Positions 34,451 to 46,620 of a stretch of DNA of 64,000 nt are shown piece after piece; the stretch's first letter is position 1, and each line of letters starts with the position of its first letter. Both the position numbers and the translations under genes were made by a program. Source of the stretch: Bactericera cockerelli (Eukaryota; Arthropoda; Insecta; Hemiptera; Triozidae); NCBI GenBank assembly GCA_024516035.1, contig CM044957.1:5057017-5121016 (forward strand), written 5' to 3'. Below the pieces are notes generated by a model. That model did no database searches. It was not told the DNA's origin and was given only the letters and a program-made list of their open reading frames with translations.

Positions 34451-34794
34451 TACGATGTAAATAAAATTTTAGAAAAATCAGCGACAGTGTGAGACATAAA
34501 AAGAAAAAACTGAATTTAGATTTATGAGAGTAACAAAAAATCTTCGCCTCACATATAACTTAAAATACGGGTGGGATATAATGGTCATAGCTTCATCCAA
34601 GCTGCCAGCAGACCGTTTTCTCAGAATGGGAACAATAACGTTCTATAACTTCAATCAAAGATTTCTACATCAAGAGGTAAACTAGGTCTATATTATTCGA
34701 AGTGTATAAAATATTGGCCAGTAAGAAGAAAAATATTCATGTAGATCAAAACAATGATAAATTATAATAAAATATTATGTATTGAGCAGGCTCT

Positions 34795-34930
34795 GTGGTC
34801 GTCGACTGGTGTAGGTAAAACACAAAGTTTGCAAGTGGCCTGGGTTCGAATCTCGGCTAGGTAGAATTTTTTTTTTACTCTGTACTTTGGATGTCCGGTT
34901 TTCTCGTGAGAAAAAAAAACAGTAGTTGGT
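34795..34930 (+). mobile_element. tRNA-derived SINE (SINE-D-like), + orientation
   Basis: CTCTGTGGTCGTCGACTGG, box-B GGGTTCGAATCTC, then TACTCTGTACTTTGGATGTC and CTCGTGAG, the order of SINE-D read forwards. Confidence 0.6.
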
Positions 34931-35226
34931 AGTTTGAGTCAACCTCCTATGACCGTTTAATTTCGAACGAAGTGAGTATGGTTCTCGATCAACATTGATT
35001 TGTCACAATCTAATTATCCATCTACCTATTGTTTGTAACATGATATAAGTTGCATGTTTTTTCCAATCGAGCTGAAATTTTCAGGGTATATTCCATGAAT
35101 ATAATGCTTGCTTATTAATTTATAATTATTAATTCTACATCTAGTATAATTTCTCACTTCTTCTGTTTATATCTACTGATTATGCTGAAATGACACCATG
35201 TTTAGCAACTCGAAGTTAGGCAAATA

Positions 35227-35929
35227 CAGGGTGTTTCAGAAAAGTGTGCATTAATTTTAACCACGTATTTTATGTACCATTTTAGGGGGGGTCAACTCTA
35301 TAACAAAATGGGCGAAAGTGCTTCATAACGGCCACAGGGGGGTTAACTGAAAGAAAATAGGCCATACTTTTTTGGTGGTTAATCGAATTTGAATTTTGTT
35401 TTCGCCAAATGAATAACCATGTTATTTTACACGGATAAGCTGAAATCATCCCAAAATCAACACAATCTTAAAGGACCGTTCACAACGAAGGCATAATGAA
35501 AAATCATCAATTTCAAATTTGAGGCACTTGTCTTGTTTTTAGAGAAAAGTTATTCCGACCTTATCCGTGTAAAATAACATGGTTATTCATTTGGCGAAAA
35601 CCAAATTCAAATTCGATTAACCACCAAAAAAGTATGGCCTATTTTCTTTCAGTTAACCCCCCTGTGGCCGTCCCTGAAAGTGCAATGACCTCAATTCTCA
35701 CATCAAAATAACGGCGTCATCTTGTATTGGGAGTCAATTTTTTTCCGCGTTTCAATGACTCTAACAGGTAAGGCGTAATTCAAAATCTAAGATTTTTTTA
35801 AAGAACCTTTAGAGATGTGTATCTCCCTTATGAAGCACTTTCGCCCATTTTGTTATAGAGTTGACCCCCCCTAAAATGGTACATAAAATACGTGGTTAAA
35901 ATTAATGCACACTTTTCTGAAACACCCTG
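35227..35929. mobile_element. 703-bp foldback element flanked by TA
   Basis: Termini CAGGGTGTTTCAGAAAAGTG and the complement, TA on both sides (35225-35226, 35930-35931). Long inverted arms (35227-35440; 35555-35929) are broken on the right by about 160 bp (35670-35830) without a partner on the left. The CAGGGTG terminus is common among insect TA-targeting MITEs. Confidence 0.8.
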
Positions 35930-36289
35930 TATATGGGTCAACATTTCTTAGAGCCATAGTAAGAGGCACTTTCGGAACATACAATAATACTCGGCACTTT
36001 ATTTTGCCAATATCGAATTTCCATCTACCTACCATGTACGTAGGTATACATAATATAATTAAAATTGTATTTTTAAGAAAACCACGAAACCGAGCTGTCC
36101 GTTTTTTAACGAGTTCATTACTAATTTTTCAATACAAGGTTAAAACACTAGTTGATTATTAATGAATGGATTTTAAGATTAAATAGGTATGTGTTTTTCT
36201 TCATTATATTTATACTGGTTGAAGTTCCACAAAAGAAGCACCAATTATCCAATTATCACACCAACCTCATTTTAAAACGATTGTGACCA

Positions 36290-36526
36290 GTTGATTGTAT
36301 TTGGTTTTAACGTCATGATTTGAACAAGTAAGGACGGGAGGTTTTACCCTCCATTGACTGGGAATCGTTCCAGGTACCTACATTTACCTCACCCAGCCTG
36401 GGTAGGGCTGTGATTCCAGACTCACGTGTTAAGAGCGGAAAAAAGTATGCAACAAACGGGAATGGAACTCGAAATGTCTGGACTACGGGCAGTAGTTACA
36501 ACCATTACGCCACGGATGCTGGCCAC
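36290..36526 (-). mobile_element. SINE-G copy
   Basis: - strand head GGCCAGCATCCGTGGCGTAA, box-B-like GAGTTCCATTCCC, body CCCAGGCTGGGTGAGGTAAA and CGATTCCCAGTCAATGGAGG, tail GACGTTAAAACC. Confidence 0.75.
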
Positions 36527-37861
36527 TGACAGTCTAAATAAAGCATTTATTTGAATCAATACTTTTGTATTTTGAATCGTAAATTACGAAGATCTCATTC
36601 AAAATTTACAAATATCTACCTACATAAATATACAGGACATCCATAAAGTCTCACCCAAGCCTGGGTTTCTCGAAAACCACTCAAAATATCAAAAAACACA
36701 CAAAAACCCGTATTTCTTTATTTTTAAGACACCTTTAAAACAATATACCACAAGACACACCATTGTATTTAAGATTTTAAAGCTGGTCCATGTTCAGCCT
36801 GACTTGGGCCGTGTAGGCAGATTTTTTTTTTTGCTGAAAATTAATCCTCTTAAAAATAAAGGAATATTGGTTTCTTTATTTCTAGAACTGGGTACAGCAG
36901 CGAGAGGTACTTAATTGTTCCGATATTATCTATGAATAATATTCAGGCTGTCGGTGTCCTAATATTTTTCTCATTGTCTCGTAGAAACAAGTCTTCTATT
37001 TGAAACTTATTTGTCAAAAAATCGGTTTAGAGAAATGTACATTATGTAATTCAGTTTATAAAATAGGAGGTGGAGCTTCTAATTTATTGAAACACTTGAA
37101 ACTAAAACACTCAACAAATTTTGTGAACCGAGATACATCTCCTGTAAACGTTCTGAATGCAAAATTGTGAGATTTAGTTAGTGTACTGAATAATGAAAGA
37201 GCCGGTGCTTTTGTACTTGGTTCTTGAGTGATTACTCGAATTCATTATTCCATTTACATCCACTCTCATAATCTCAAAAACCAAGTACAAAAGTAATTGG
37301 ATATATACTCGGTACTTTTAAGTAATCGATTACTGAAGTACCAGTTCTATGAAATACTCGATATCACCCTAATTATTGCCAAAAATAATGAAACGGGGTA
37401 GTTTTCTGTTAGTGAACCTCGGTAGTGGGTTTCAAAATTTGAAAAGATCAACAAAATTGCTGGGCGCTATCTAGTGTCACTCAAATAAGGATCACACCTG
37501 TTATCTCAAGATTTCTCCTCTCTTCAGCAAGTACTGTGAAATTTTCTTTCAGCATCTTTTCAATGTTTTTTTTTTCTATCATTTTTTCTCTCCTTGCAAT
37601 TGTAATTATTTACAGAACAGTACTTGGGTCACAATATAATTTTCGAGCATGCAACTCATTTTAACTTTTTTCCTTAAACAAAGTAGTGTCACCTCACTAG
37701 TTCAATATAAACTACCCAACATTTTACATGATAGTCTCATAATATTACTGCGTATCGCAACATCCTTAAATTAAAAGTCCTTTTTCTTTTATCTGTTGAT
37801 TGTTGATTAGTTTTTATTTCATCTATTAGAAGAAAATCAATTAAATCAAAAAGTAGTGATA
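36527..37861. other. gene-free stretch
   Basis: AT-rich; contains an interspersed-looking segment at about 36630-36830 and short words such as AAACCAAGTACAAAAG. No frame or structured repeat that I can defend. Confidence 0.4.
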
Positions 37862-38373
37862 TCCCCCAAAAAACACTACGTGTAAAAATAGTCGTCAAGT
37901 GTTGGAATGATCAAAAAGAACTGATATCAAAAACGTCAATTTTCCATGTTTGAAGGAAATATTTTTCACGTAATTAGTCTCTTGATAATTCAACCAAAAT
38001 AATAGCCTCACAACAACAATACACCTTTGAGCAAACTTTGATTTGGTATTTTGAGAATTTAACCAAAAAAAAGCCACACGACAAAACAATGTTCTTGTAA
38101 GAACAATGTTGCATAATTACAGAACCATTGTTCTTACAAGAGCATTGTTTTGTCGTGTGGCTTTTTTTTTGGTTAAATTCTCAAAATACCAAATCAAAGT
38201 TTGCTCAAAGGTGTATTGTTGTTGTGAGGCTATTATTTTGGTTGAATTATCAAGAGACTAATTACGTGAAAAATATTTCCTTCAAACATGGAAAATTGAC
38301 GTTTTTGATATCAGTTCTTTTTGATCATTCCAACACTTGACGACTATTTTTACACGTAGTGTTTTTTGGGGGA
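37862..38373. mobile_element. 512-bp near-perfect foldback element flanked by TA
   Basis: Arms 37862-38108 and 38126-38373 are almost identical inverted copies; both even translate to the same 64-codon frame. The loop is about 17 bp. Ends TCCCCCAAAAAACACTACGT, TA on both sides (37860-37861, 38374-38375). Same termini as 13848-14388. Confidence 0.93.
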
Positions 38374-38513
38374 TATATACTATGTAATTAAACTTGAACT
38401 ACAAAATTTCGTTCGCTCTGTGAAAATTTAAAAATTCCGAAAAAATTCACTGTTTGAAATACCTAATGTTACTTCACCTTATCACCAGAGACAGTGACAA
38501 GAACTGAGCTAAA

Positions 38514-39731
38514 TTGTTTATATTTCAGTGTAATGATCTTGATCTCACTATTATTATGTCTCAAAGTACATCAAAAGGTGAAAAGAACCATTTTCCAAGT
38601 AACAGGGATCCAAGATATTGCCGTCCCAGATTTAGGTATGTTTCCTCTGACAGTGATGATTTGGAAGAAGACAAAACACAGCCTATATCCATTGGCGACA
38701 AAAGTCCAGCCAGTGATTGTACCACTTTGCTGAACAATATACAAACAACATCTCAAATCTATGATTTGGACCCCGAGACTGGAGCGAGTGGCACTCGGGA
38801 TGACACTGAACATACCACAAGGACTCACGTGACACTCACTGCAGAACAAAGCGTCTTGAATGATGACACTTTTCATCATTCCGACCTTTCCCAACCTGCT
38901 CACAAGAGTCGTATGCGTTGGACGAGAATAAAGATGATCAATCTATTATATGCATGATTCATGGCTACAAAAATTGACACTGACCGGAAAAATTATACAA
39001 GTAGACTCAAGGCAATATGGAATAATGAGTTCGATCATGAGAAGTTGGAAGGCCCAAGACTATCAACTCAAGTTAGATCCATCTTAAAAAGAAATGTATT
39101 CTCTGATATTGAAATTGAACAAATAAAACAAAACGTAAGAAATACCTCCAAAGAATGTACTGACATGATAAACCCTTGCCTACCGGAGACCACAAGAATT
39201 GATGTAACTGACGAAAAAGATGATAATATTTCTATTGATCAAATCAAAAAGAACTATGATATGTACAGAAACAAATATGATCAAGTACTTGCAAGAAATA
39301 GACCTTCTATACCTAAAATTCCATACAACATCAAATCCAAGAAAATTGTTGAAATTGTAAATGAAAATATGGAACAAGAATTTCAAAAAAGTAAAAGTTT
39401 GATAGATACACATAGCATGATATATTGTGCGGCACTCACTGTGTGCACCATGTTGAATATTGTTATCAATGAGAAAAAATCGAGTCATACTGTCACCTGG
39501 AAGAAACAGGAACCTCCCTGGAAAATGAGACTTGAAAATAAAATCAAATCGATAAGAAACAATATTGGAATAATTGATCAATACTATCGATGTAACTTCA
39601 AAGTATCTGAATATGTCAGGAACAAGGTATATGATATTTGTTATAAAGCTAAAATTAAATATTGGACACCTAAATTTCTTCAAGTATTGAGAGAACATCT
39701 AGACTTCTTGAAACAAAAAGTGGCTTCATAA
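38514..39731 (+). pseudogene. R4/Dong-like ORF, N-terminal region with in-frame stop
   Basis: The frames 38514-38957 and 38961-39731 are in the same phase, separated only by TGA. The segment MRWTRIKMINLLYA before the stop and SRLKAIWNNEF after it correspond to the N-terminal DNA-binding region of R4/Dong proteins. The second frame ends in a TAA, after which the same phase continues to the RT. The long - strand frame opposite (39698-39180) is a shadow. Confidence 0.82.
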
Positions 39732-39785
39732 GGACTGAGAATTAAGAAATATAATAAAAGAACTAAAAGATACCATCAAAATAAA

Positions 39786-41645
39786 TTGTTCCGTAATAAC
39801 CAAAAAAAGTTCTACAGAAATTTAACCAATGAAAAAATGATACATAATAAAAATCCACCATCAAATAATATATTGTATGAGTTCTGGGAAAAAATATGGG
39901 GGACTGAAAAAAGTTACAATATAAATGCTCAATGGATCAAAGATGAAGAACAAAGAATGAATTCAGTTCCAGACATGATACAATTTAAAATTGATGAATA
40001 TGATATTAAAAATGCTGTAAAGTATGTGCATAATTGGAAAAGTCCTGGTAATGAGAAGATACAAAACTATTGGTACAAGTATTTCACCAGTGCTCATTCA
40101 ATCATAGCAAAGCAGTTTCAGGAGTGCATTGAAGATCCTACCAAAATGCCATCATTTTTTACAGAAGGTAGCACATACTTATTACCGAAGAATGTAAATA
40201 TTGAAAACCCGGCAAATTACCGCCCAATCACATGTTTACCGACAGTATATAAATTATTCACATCTATTATTAAAACTAAAATTTATAAACATGTGACACA
40301 AAATAACATCCTAGCTCCTGAACAAGTTGGATGCAGGAATATGTCATTTGGTTCAAAAGAACTACTTACAATAGATTCTATAATATCCAAACAAGTGACA
40401 AAAAACAAAAGAAATGTGTCTGTTGCCTGGATCGACTACCTTAAGGCTTACGATAGTATCCCCCATACGTGGCTTATCAAAGTCTTGGAGATCTACAAAG
40501 TTCATCCAAAAATTGTAATGTTCTTGAAAGCCACGATGAAACACTGGAATACTGAGTTAATCATCAAACTACCTAATAAACCAATTATGAAGACTCAGAA
40601 GATTAATTTCAAAACGGGGATTTTTCAAGGTGATAGTTTGAGTGGATTATGGTTTTGTCTTGCTCTCAATCCTTTAAGTCACATTTTAAACAAACAACCT
40701 TATGGTTACAAACTGAATAGTTCTGAGAAATCCAAGTTGACACATCTTTTTTACATGGGCGACTTAAAACTTTATTCCCAAAATGAAAACCAATTACATA
40801 GTCAAATTGAGATTGTTAACAAAGTGAGCAAAGATATAAATATGGAGTTTGGTACAGCCAAGTGTAAAATCTTAAACGTTAAAAGAGGAAAAATTCAGCT
40901 TGGTGGAAATGTGAAACTCATGGATGATACGGAAATACACAGCTTGGAAGAAAATGAAACGTACAAGTATTTAGGTATTCAACAGAGCCTTAATATTAAT
41001 GAGTCACAAATAAAAAAACATTTTTCAAACATGTTTGTCAAGAGAGTGAAAATCATCATGAACACAGAACTCTATGCTAAGTATAAAGTATTAGCCATTA
41101 ACACCTGGGCAATACCAGTCATTGGTTATACATTTAGAATTGTTAACTGGTCTGCTACTGACTTAAAAGATTTGAATAGAAAAGTCAGAACCACCATGAC
41201 AAAATTCAGATCTCACCATCCTCACTCAGCAGTAGAGAGAATATACTTACCCAGGAGTAAAGGTGGACGTGGCCTCATAGATATAGAAACCTATTGTAAC
41301 AAACAAATAGAAAAGTTACGAAAATATTTTTCAAATAAGACTTCTGATTTCCTTGAAGAATTAAAACGAATTGATCATTTTACACCATTAAAGCTAGCAG
41401 AAGGTAATGTCGCACTAAGAGAAACAAACGATGTGAGTCAACTTACAGAGAAATGGAAAGCAGGGGCACTAAAAGGAAGATATCCGAAAAATTTGGATGA
41501 AGATTTTGTCGACAAAAAACTCTCCACTGCCTACCTGACAAAAGGAACATTATTTAGTGAAACGGAAGGCTTTCTTCATTCCATCCAAGATCAGATGACT
41601 AAAACTAGAAATTTCATGAAACATTATAATGAAACAGAATGTTGA
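39786..41645 (+). pseudogene. R4/Dong-like reverse transcriptase with mutated YxDD
   Basis: The frame opens at a TTG, not a real start; it is in phase with the upstream piece. RT motifs in order: WKSPGNEKIQNYWYK, NPANYRPITCLPTVYKL, VAWIDYLKAYDSIPHTW (first catalytic Asp), IFQGDSLSGLWF, and YMGDLKLY at residues 323-330. The usual YMDD has become YMGD (codon GGC at 40758-40760, one transition from GAC), removing a catalytic Asp. The thumb region follows. The frame ends by a frameshift. Confidence 0.9.
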
Positions 41646-42234
41646 AGATGTGTGTAGAATGTGTGGCAAAGTAGGAGAGTCGATTCAACACCTGTCATCG
41701 GGATGTTCTGCCCTTGCTCCAAACGAGTACACCTATAGGCATAACTTGGTAGCCAATATCATTCACCAAGCAATAAAATTAGTCAACTTTAAAAGTAAGA
41801 AGCAAGTCCCATATTACAGATATAAACCACAATCTGTGATGGAAAATAAAAGTGTCAAATTGTACTGGAATATGCCCCTCTTGACCAACAACCATGTACT
41901 GCATAATCGACCTGACATTGTTTTATTTCAAAAAAATAAGAAAGAAGCGTTTATTTTAGATGTTATAATACCACTAGACGAGAACCTGAACAAAGCGTAT
42001 ATTGAGAAGAGAAGGAAATATGAAGATCTTAAGTATCAAATAAGTCAAATGTATGGTTTCAACAAAGTACAAGTAGTTCCTTTTGTCATCAGTACGAATG
42101 GCTTGGTCCACAAACTAAATAACCAAGGACTGAAAGATTGTGGTCTGAAATCATCTGGTAAACTAATCGAACTCTGTCAGAAATCAGTGATACTATCAAC
42201 TACCAATATCATCCGGAAGTGCCTCAATTTGTAG
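41629..42234 (+). pseudogene. R4/Dong-like C-terminal zinc knuckle and restriction-like endonuclease
   Basis: One frame away from the RT piece. Zinc knuckle C9-x2-C12-x8-H21-x4-C26, then RPD (94-96) and D111 in FILDVIIP, with a KYEDLKYQI segment: the PD...D...K pattern of RLE-type LINE endonucleases. Confidence 0.88.
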
Positions 42235-42330
42235 TCCTCACTTATGTACATCTTGTTTTTTATAACCGATGTATATTTATGTAACCTCAATAAAGAGTGA
42301 AATATTAATAAAAAAAAAAAAAAAAAAAAA

Positions 42331-42740
42331 GGCTAATACGCATAAACATACCAAATTTCATCAATGTCGGGTGTACCGTTCACGAGATATAAGCGTATAA
42401 GTAAAAAGTTCGTGGTCAGGCGTATGGTCTCTATCACCAAGAACTGCAAATGCGAAGTTGATGAATTTAAAATGGGACCATCTACATAACGTCTCCTATA
42501 TGTGTACTGAATAGTTTCTGAGATTTGTGACAACGAAACCAAAGTTGCTCAGGAGGTTATGAAAAAAATTGAAATCGGAAAAAAAATTTTTTACAAAAAC
42601 GAACACAATACTTCCGATTTCTAATACTAGAAATTTATCGGAAGTAAAATAAACAAGATAACAACAGTCGTACAGAAATCGTCTGAAATTACTCTTGTAA
42701 GAGCTGAAAAATCTCATCTAGAAAACCAGTTATGCTAATT
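42331..42740 (-). repeat. interspersed repeat, inverted relative to 63660-64000
   Basis: CGAACACAATACTTCCGATT with a hairpin-like CTAATACTAGAAATTTATCG matches in reverse the copy at 63700-63790. The farther part (CGAGATATAAGCG, GGGACCATCTAC) also corresponds. A third, more distant relative is at 46870-47230. Confidence 0.65.
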
Positions 42741-43010
42741 TGTTCTCATATTAGGGAAAGCGGGTTTTTCTTCAGGATTTCCATCACTTTGGTTCTGCTG
42801 AAGACCGCATTCTGGCGGACTCCCAATAATTCCAATGTGACGTCATAGGTTATTTCCAATAATCATCTCTTGTGTATTTCCTTCTAGTGTTCTACTACGA
42901 CTCAACGAATGATTTTATTTAAATTTTATACATCATGTTGTCCAGTATTAACAGGCGTGGAAAAACTTTTCATTAGTGTTAGCACATGAACCTGACTAAG
43001 ATGGGATTTA

Positions 43011-43312
43011 CAAAAATAAATAAATAATAAATGGGTTTCTTTGTGTTAATATAACACTTTTTAGTGGGTAGCGCAGAATTATAGGACTTTTCCGTATCTT
43101 TTAATATCCCAATATCTTTTTTTTGCCTATAAATCGGCCACTGGTCGCTGCTCACATTAAAGCAGCTATTCATTTTTCCTCACGAGGTATGAGTGGACCC
43201 CGAACAACCAAAAACAGAGCAAAAAAAATCCTGCCCCGCTGGGGATAGAACCCAGGTCACCGTCCGTGCAATGCCTAGCGCGCTAACTCACTCGGCCACG
43301 GTGACTTCTAAA
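43011..43312 (-). mobile_element. SINE-D copy with 10-bp TSD
   Basis: - strand head GTCACCGTGGCCGAGTGAGT, box-B GGGTTCTATCCCC, body, and a TTTA-rich tail. Perfect direct repeat ATGGGATTTA at 43001-43010 and 43313-43322. Confidence 0.9.
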
Positions 43313-43714
43313 ATGGGATTTATAGGGTTGCTCTTTCAGTATCTAAAGAGTTTAGTTTATTCACCATGCTAATCATAATAATAATGCATTAATTATTCTA
43401 GAAATGTTTGATGATTTTCATTGTGTACGAGCTAGGACTTGATAAATTCCTCTCTTTCCTTTTCGTCTGGGGGTGCTGCAGTTCCACAGCTCCTTAGCAC
43501 AGGCCGTGCCTGCCAAGTACAATACTTGCGTAGGTCTGTATACCTATGGTATCTCCAGGTTTTCTCGGGGAAATTCTGAATCAATTTTATAAATAATAAT
43601 TTAAAGATTTTCTTGGTGGTTAATCAATTTAAAATTACCTGGTTATTAGTATTATTTAGAAGCTGAAAGAATTCTTAAGCTATTTCTAAGAAGCATAAAA
43701 ATAGCCATTAAATA

Positions 43715-43870
43715 ATAATACAGTATCTCGCTAACTCAAAATCCCGATCCGTCGGAAATTCCGTTAACTTGGAAGAATTCTTCGGGCCTTGTCGAACTTT
43801 GCTCCTTATTCGAAATCGCAATAACTCGAAATTCTCGATAACTCAAAATGACGCTTTGGCCCTTGAATTT
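43715..43870. mobile_element. pogo/Tigger-like MITE fragment
   Basis: CAGTATCTCGCTAACTCAAA at one side and iterated AACTCGAAATTCTCGATAAC words at the other are typical of pogo-type elements. The second terminus is not clear. Confidence 0.5.
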
Positions 43871-43929
43871 GGTGACAGAAACGATTAATATAGTTTTTAA
43901 TATATAATGTTAAGTAAAAATGTATAATG

Positions 43930-43942
43930 GAACCCCCGTTCA

Positions 43943-43988
<46 letters not shown>

Positions 43989-44510
43989 CATTTTTCGACC
44001 GAAATTAAATTTTTTTTCTCAAAATTTATTGTGACAGCGCCACGGCGGCGGCGTATCAACTCAAAAAGAGAAAGTTTTAAGCAAGGGTTCAAGTTTTCAT
44101 TTGAGATATCAATCACGAAATTCTGATGAGCCGTTCTTGAGCTATGTTGAGTAAGGACATAAAATGGATGGGTAAACAAAAAGTATTTACGTTTTTTGAC
44201 CTGAATGACATTTTTTCTCGAAATATGTCGTGACGAACTATCTACTCAAAGCGAGAGTGTTTTTGCAAAGGGTTGGAGTCTTCATTTGACATATTAATCG
44301 CGAAATTCTGATGAGCTATTCTTGAGCTCCACTAAGGACAAGAAATGGATGGGTGACACGAAAAATATTGACATGTGTGTGTGCGTGTGTGTGTGGGGGG
44401 GAGTGTGTGTGTGTGATAGGCTTCCGAAGCAGCGGGTGCAACCCGCTAGTTATAGGTATATTGTCCGGTTGTGCCCCCCCAGTACAAGAGGGCTATATCC
44501 GCGCATGATC
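43930..44510. mobile_element. relative of the 10553 MITE, left end lost
   Basis: ATTCTGATGAGCCGTTCTTGA, GGATGGGTGACACGAAAAAT (with a TG microsatellite), GCAGCGGGTGCAACCCGCTA and the right terminus CTATATCCGCGCATG match 10810-11065. A ~37-base A-run is at 43947-43985. Internal segments GGATGGGTAAAC/GGATGGGTGACA are repeated. Confidence 0.65.
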
Positions 44511-45094
44511 TAGAGGTCACGGGTTCACAACGCAGCCACCAGATAATCTACTGGTAATCCGCAGCTTTTCCTTGTTTGGTGTGGTGGTTACCTTGAAAAG
44601 ACGTGGGATTTCACCATCAAAAAATTGGAGGGCAATGGAGGTTAAAAACTGCTTTGCAAATATAGGTAGTAATGACCGACCTCAGTAGCTTGGGGTCAAT
44701 CACATGGTTACGAAATTGCTTATTTTTGAAGGATTTTTATGAACCTTTCACAGAATACTTAAAATCTCATTAGAAAATGATTTCACACCAAGAAAACCAC
44801 AAATTTACACTTTAAATTATTTTAATTTTGATTAAAATTTGAACTATATTATGAAGTTTTATCGTGAATTTTAAAACTACTTCCGCCATTTTTAAATACT
44901 TGTAAACAAAAACAAAGAATGCAGGTTAGACAACCGCAAATATATTTAGTGTAAACGAATCCCAGTTGCATGGAAACGCCACATAGCGCGACGCGCGACA
45001 CCATCGCTAAGTCGTAGAATATTTTCTCGCGATCTATTTATTTTCTGTTTTGATATATTTACGTTTATGTTTACATTTGATACAGGTGAGGGAC
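44511..45094. other. gene-free stretch
   Basis: Contains a 20-nt SINE-A head (ACCGACCTCAGTAGCTTGG at about 44675). Otherwise AT-rich without recognised features. Confidence 0.4.
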
Positions 45095-45440
45095 GAGGAA
45101 ACAATATTTAGTCTGACGGTTGTCAGACTAAATATTGTGTTTCGTTAGCCGGCTAGGATAGCTTGGGTGAGGGGCTTAGGTTAGGTTGAAATTAGTGCAG
45201 GGTTAGACCGGGTCGCTGCGCGACCCGGCCTAACCACCTGCACTAATTTCAACCTAACCTAAGCCCCTCACCCAACCATCCTACCCAACAAACGGTTGTC
45301 AGTCTAAATGTTGTGTTTCGTTAGCCGGCTAGGATAGCTTGGGTGAGGGGCTTAGGTTAGGTTGAAATTAGTGCAGGGTTAGACCGGGTCGCTGCGCGAC
45401 CCGGCCTAACCACCAACCACCCTACCCAACAAACTGAAGT
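45095..45440. repeat. GC-rich hairpin and direct duplication
   Basis: GCTTGGGTGAGGGGCTTAGG to GACCGGGTCGCTGCGCGACC forms a hairpin with the following inverted copy (CCTAAGCCCCTCACCCAA). The block from GGTTGTCAG to CCTAACCACC (about 45116-45235) is then repeated directly at about 45294-45413. The tip CCGGGTCGCTGCGCGACCCGG is a strong stem-loop. Confidence 0.85.
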
Positions 45441-45954
45441 CAGTGATCTATCGTGCAATTTCACCTCGTTAACTTTACCTAACCCTATATAACTACAAAA
45501 TTCTTCTTAACAAAAAAAATCCTCTTACCAAAAATGACTTACGCATCAAATTCCAATTGACAATAATCATTCGTCTTTTATATGTGAAAGAATAAAACGG
45601 ACAAAATACGTAAAAAATACGATGTAAAAATATATGATGAAATTTTTTTTTTTTTTTTACTTCTGTTGGTATACATGTCGATGGTTCTCTGATTGGTTCT
45701 CCAATTCCCCTTCTTTCAAAACAAAATGGCGGTGTGAAATATTCCAAAGGAAATTGAAAGTAAAATTTTCAAAACATTTTCAAAATCGAGTGAATTCCAA
45801 ATAAGTGATTTTAATAAAACGTGTTTTAAGTAATTTAAGGTGTAAATTTGTGATTATTTCGTGGTGAAATCGTTTCCTATTAAGATTCTACGTATTATTG
45901 TGAAAGTTTCATGTAAATCCCTCAAGAAACAACAGTTACTGATTCAAATGATTG
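45441..45954. other. gene-free stretch
   Basis: The segment 45745-45795 (GAAATTGAAAGTAAAATTTT, AAAATCGAGTGAATTCC) recurs inverted at 56776-56828, so it is part of a dispersed repeat. No coding sequence. Confidence 0.45.
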
Positions 45955-46098
45955 AGCCAGTAGCTTGATCGATAAGGCGGCGGATTTGTAACCTGGTGGT
46001 CGGTGGTTCAAGTCCCGGTGTCAGCGTAGTTTTAGTAGGAACAGCAAGTTTGAGTAGTTGTGACATCACGAAAGTGATTAATATACAATGATAACTTT
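45955..46098 (+). mobile_element. SINE-A copy
   Basis: GCCAGTAGCTTGATCGATAA, GGTGGTCGGTGGTTCAAGTC, tail GTAGTTGTGACATCACGAAA. It is followed by a pogo-like end (about 46100-46250) with repeated TTCTCTTATAT words. Confidence 0.8.
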
Positions 46099-46541
46099 CG
46101 TAACTTTCAACTATATCCAGGTTTCGCTTATGAAGAGGTGTTAGTATCTCTCATAGAGAGCTAAATTTGACCTGAGAATCGTTCTCTTATATTCAGTTCT
46201 CTTATATTCAGGTTTCTCTTATACCCAGTTCTCTTATATCCAGGTTCGATTGTAATAGTTTTTCGGCTCAAAAGTTGTGACAGACCAAAATGGTACCTCA
46301 GTTGTCTGTTGAAGACTTCTTTGTGTTCGTGGTCTAGATACGAGAAGCACAATGATTACTCTGCCAAATTTAAGACATAATTAAAATTTCAATTAGTACG
46401 AACCGTTTTTGGCAATGGACAGTTAAGTTCAGTGGCCATATACGTCTTCATTCTGACCGTAATAGGAGTTGTGATGCGCATTGGTGCATGCATGCATTTT
46501 TTTAATAGTTTGCTGGAGGAGGACGTAAGCATCAGAGTCCA

Positions 46542-46620
46542 CTCAGAGACGGTCACATTTTTTCGAACCCGGGACCTTCCGCATGGCAAGCGAGTGCTTA
46601 ACCCCTAAGCTATTCGTGCG
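46542..46620 (-). mobile_element. SINE-F head fragment
   Basis: TCGAACCCGGGACCTTCCGC, then GCAAGCGAGTGCTTAACCCC: complement of the tRNA-like SINE-F head only. Confidence 0.65.

Larger units (their letters stand above)
38514..42330 (+). mobile_element. R4/Dong-like non-LTR retrotransposon, inactive
   Basis: One long reading frame with RT and restriction-like endonuclease, broken by two in-frame stops (TGA 38955-38957, TAA 39729-39731) and one frameshift (about 41629-41645). It ends with an A-run at 42310-42330 preceded by AATAAA. The 5' limit is uncertain. Motif order (MRWT-type DNA-binding start, RT, CCHC, PD...D endonuclease) is that of the R4/Dong clade. Confidence 0.88.

Noticed and set aside
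37895..38340. Two 64-70-codon frames with identical protein on opposite strands
   Set aside because: Identity is explained by the palindrome 37862-38373; composition is not protein-like.
39180..39698. 172-codon frame on the - strand
   Set aside because: Lies opposite the R4/Dong-like coding frame; no domain and typical shadow composition.
44675..44695. SINE-A copy
   Set aside because: Only about 20 nt of the head match; too short to call an element.
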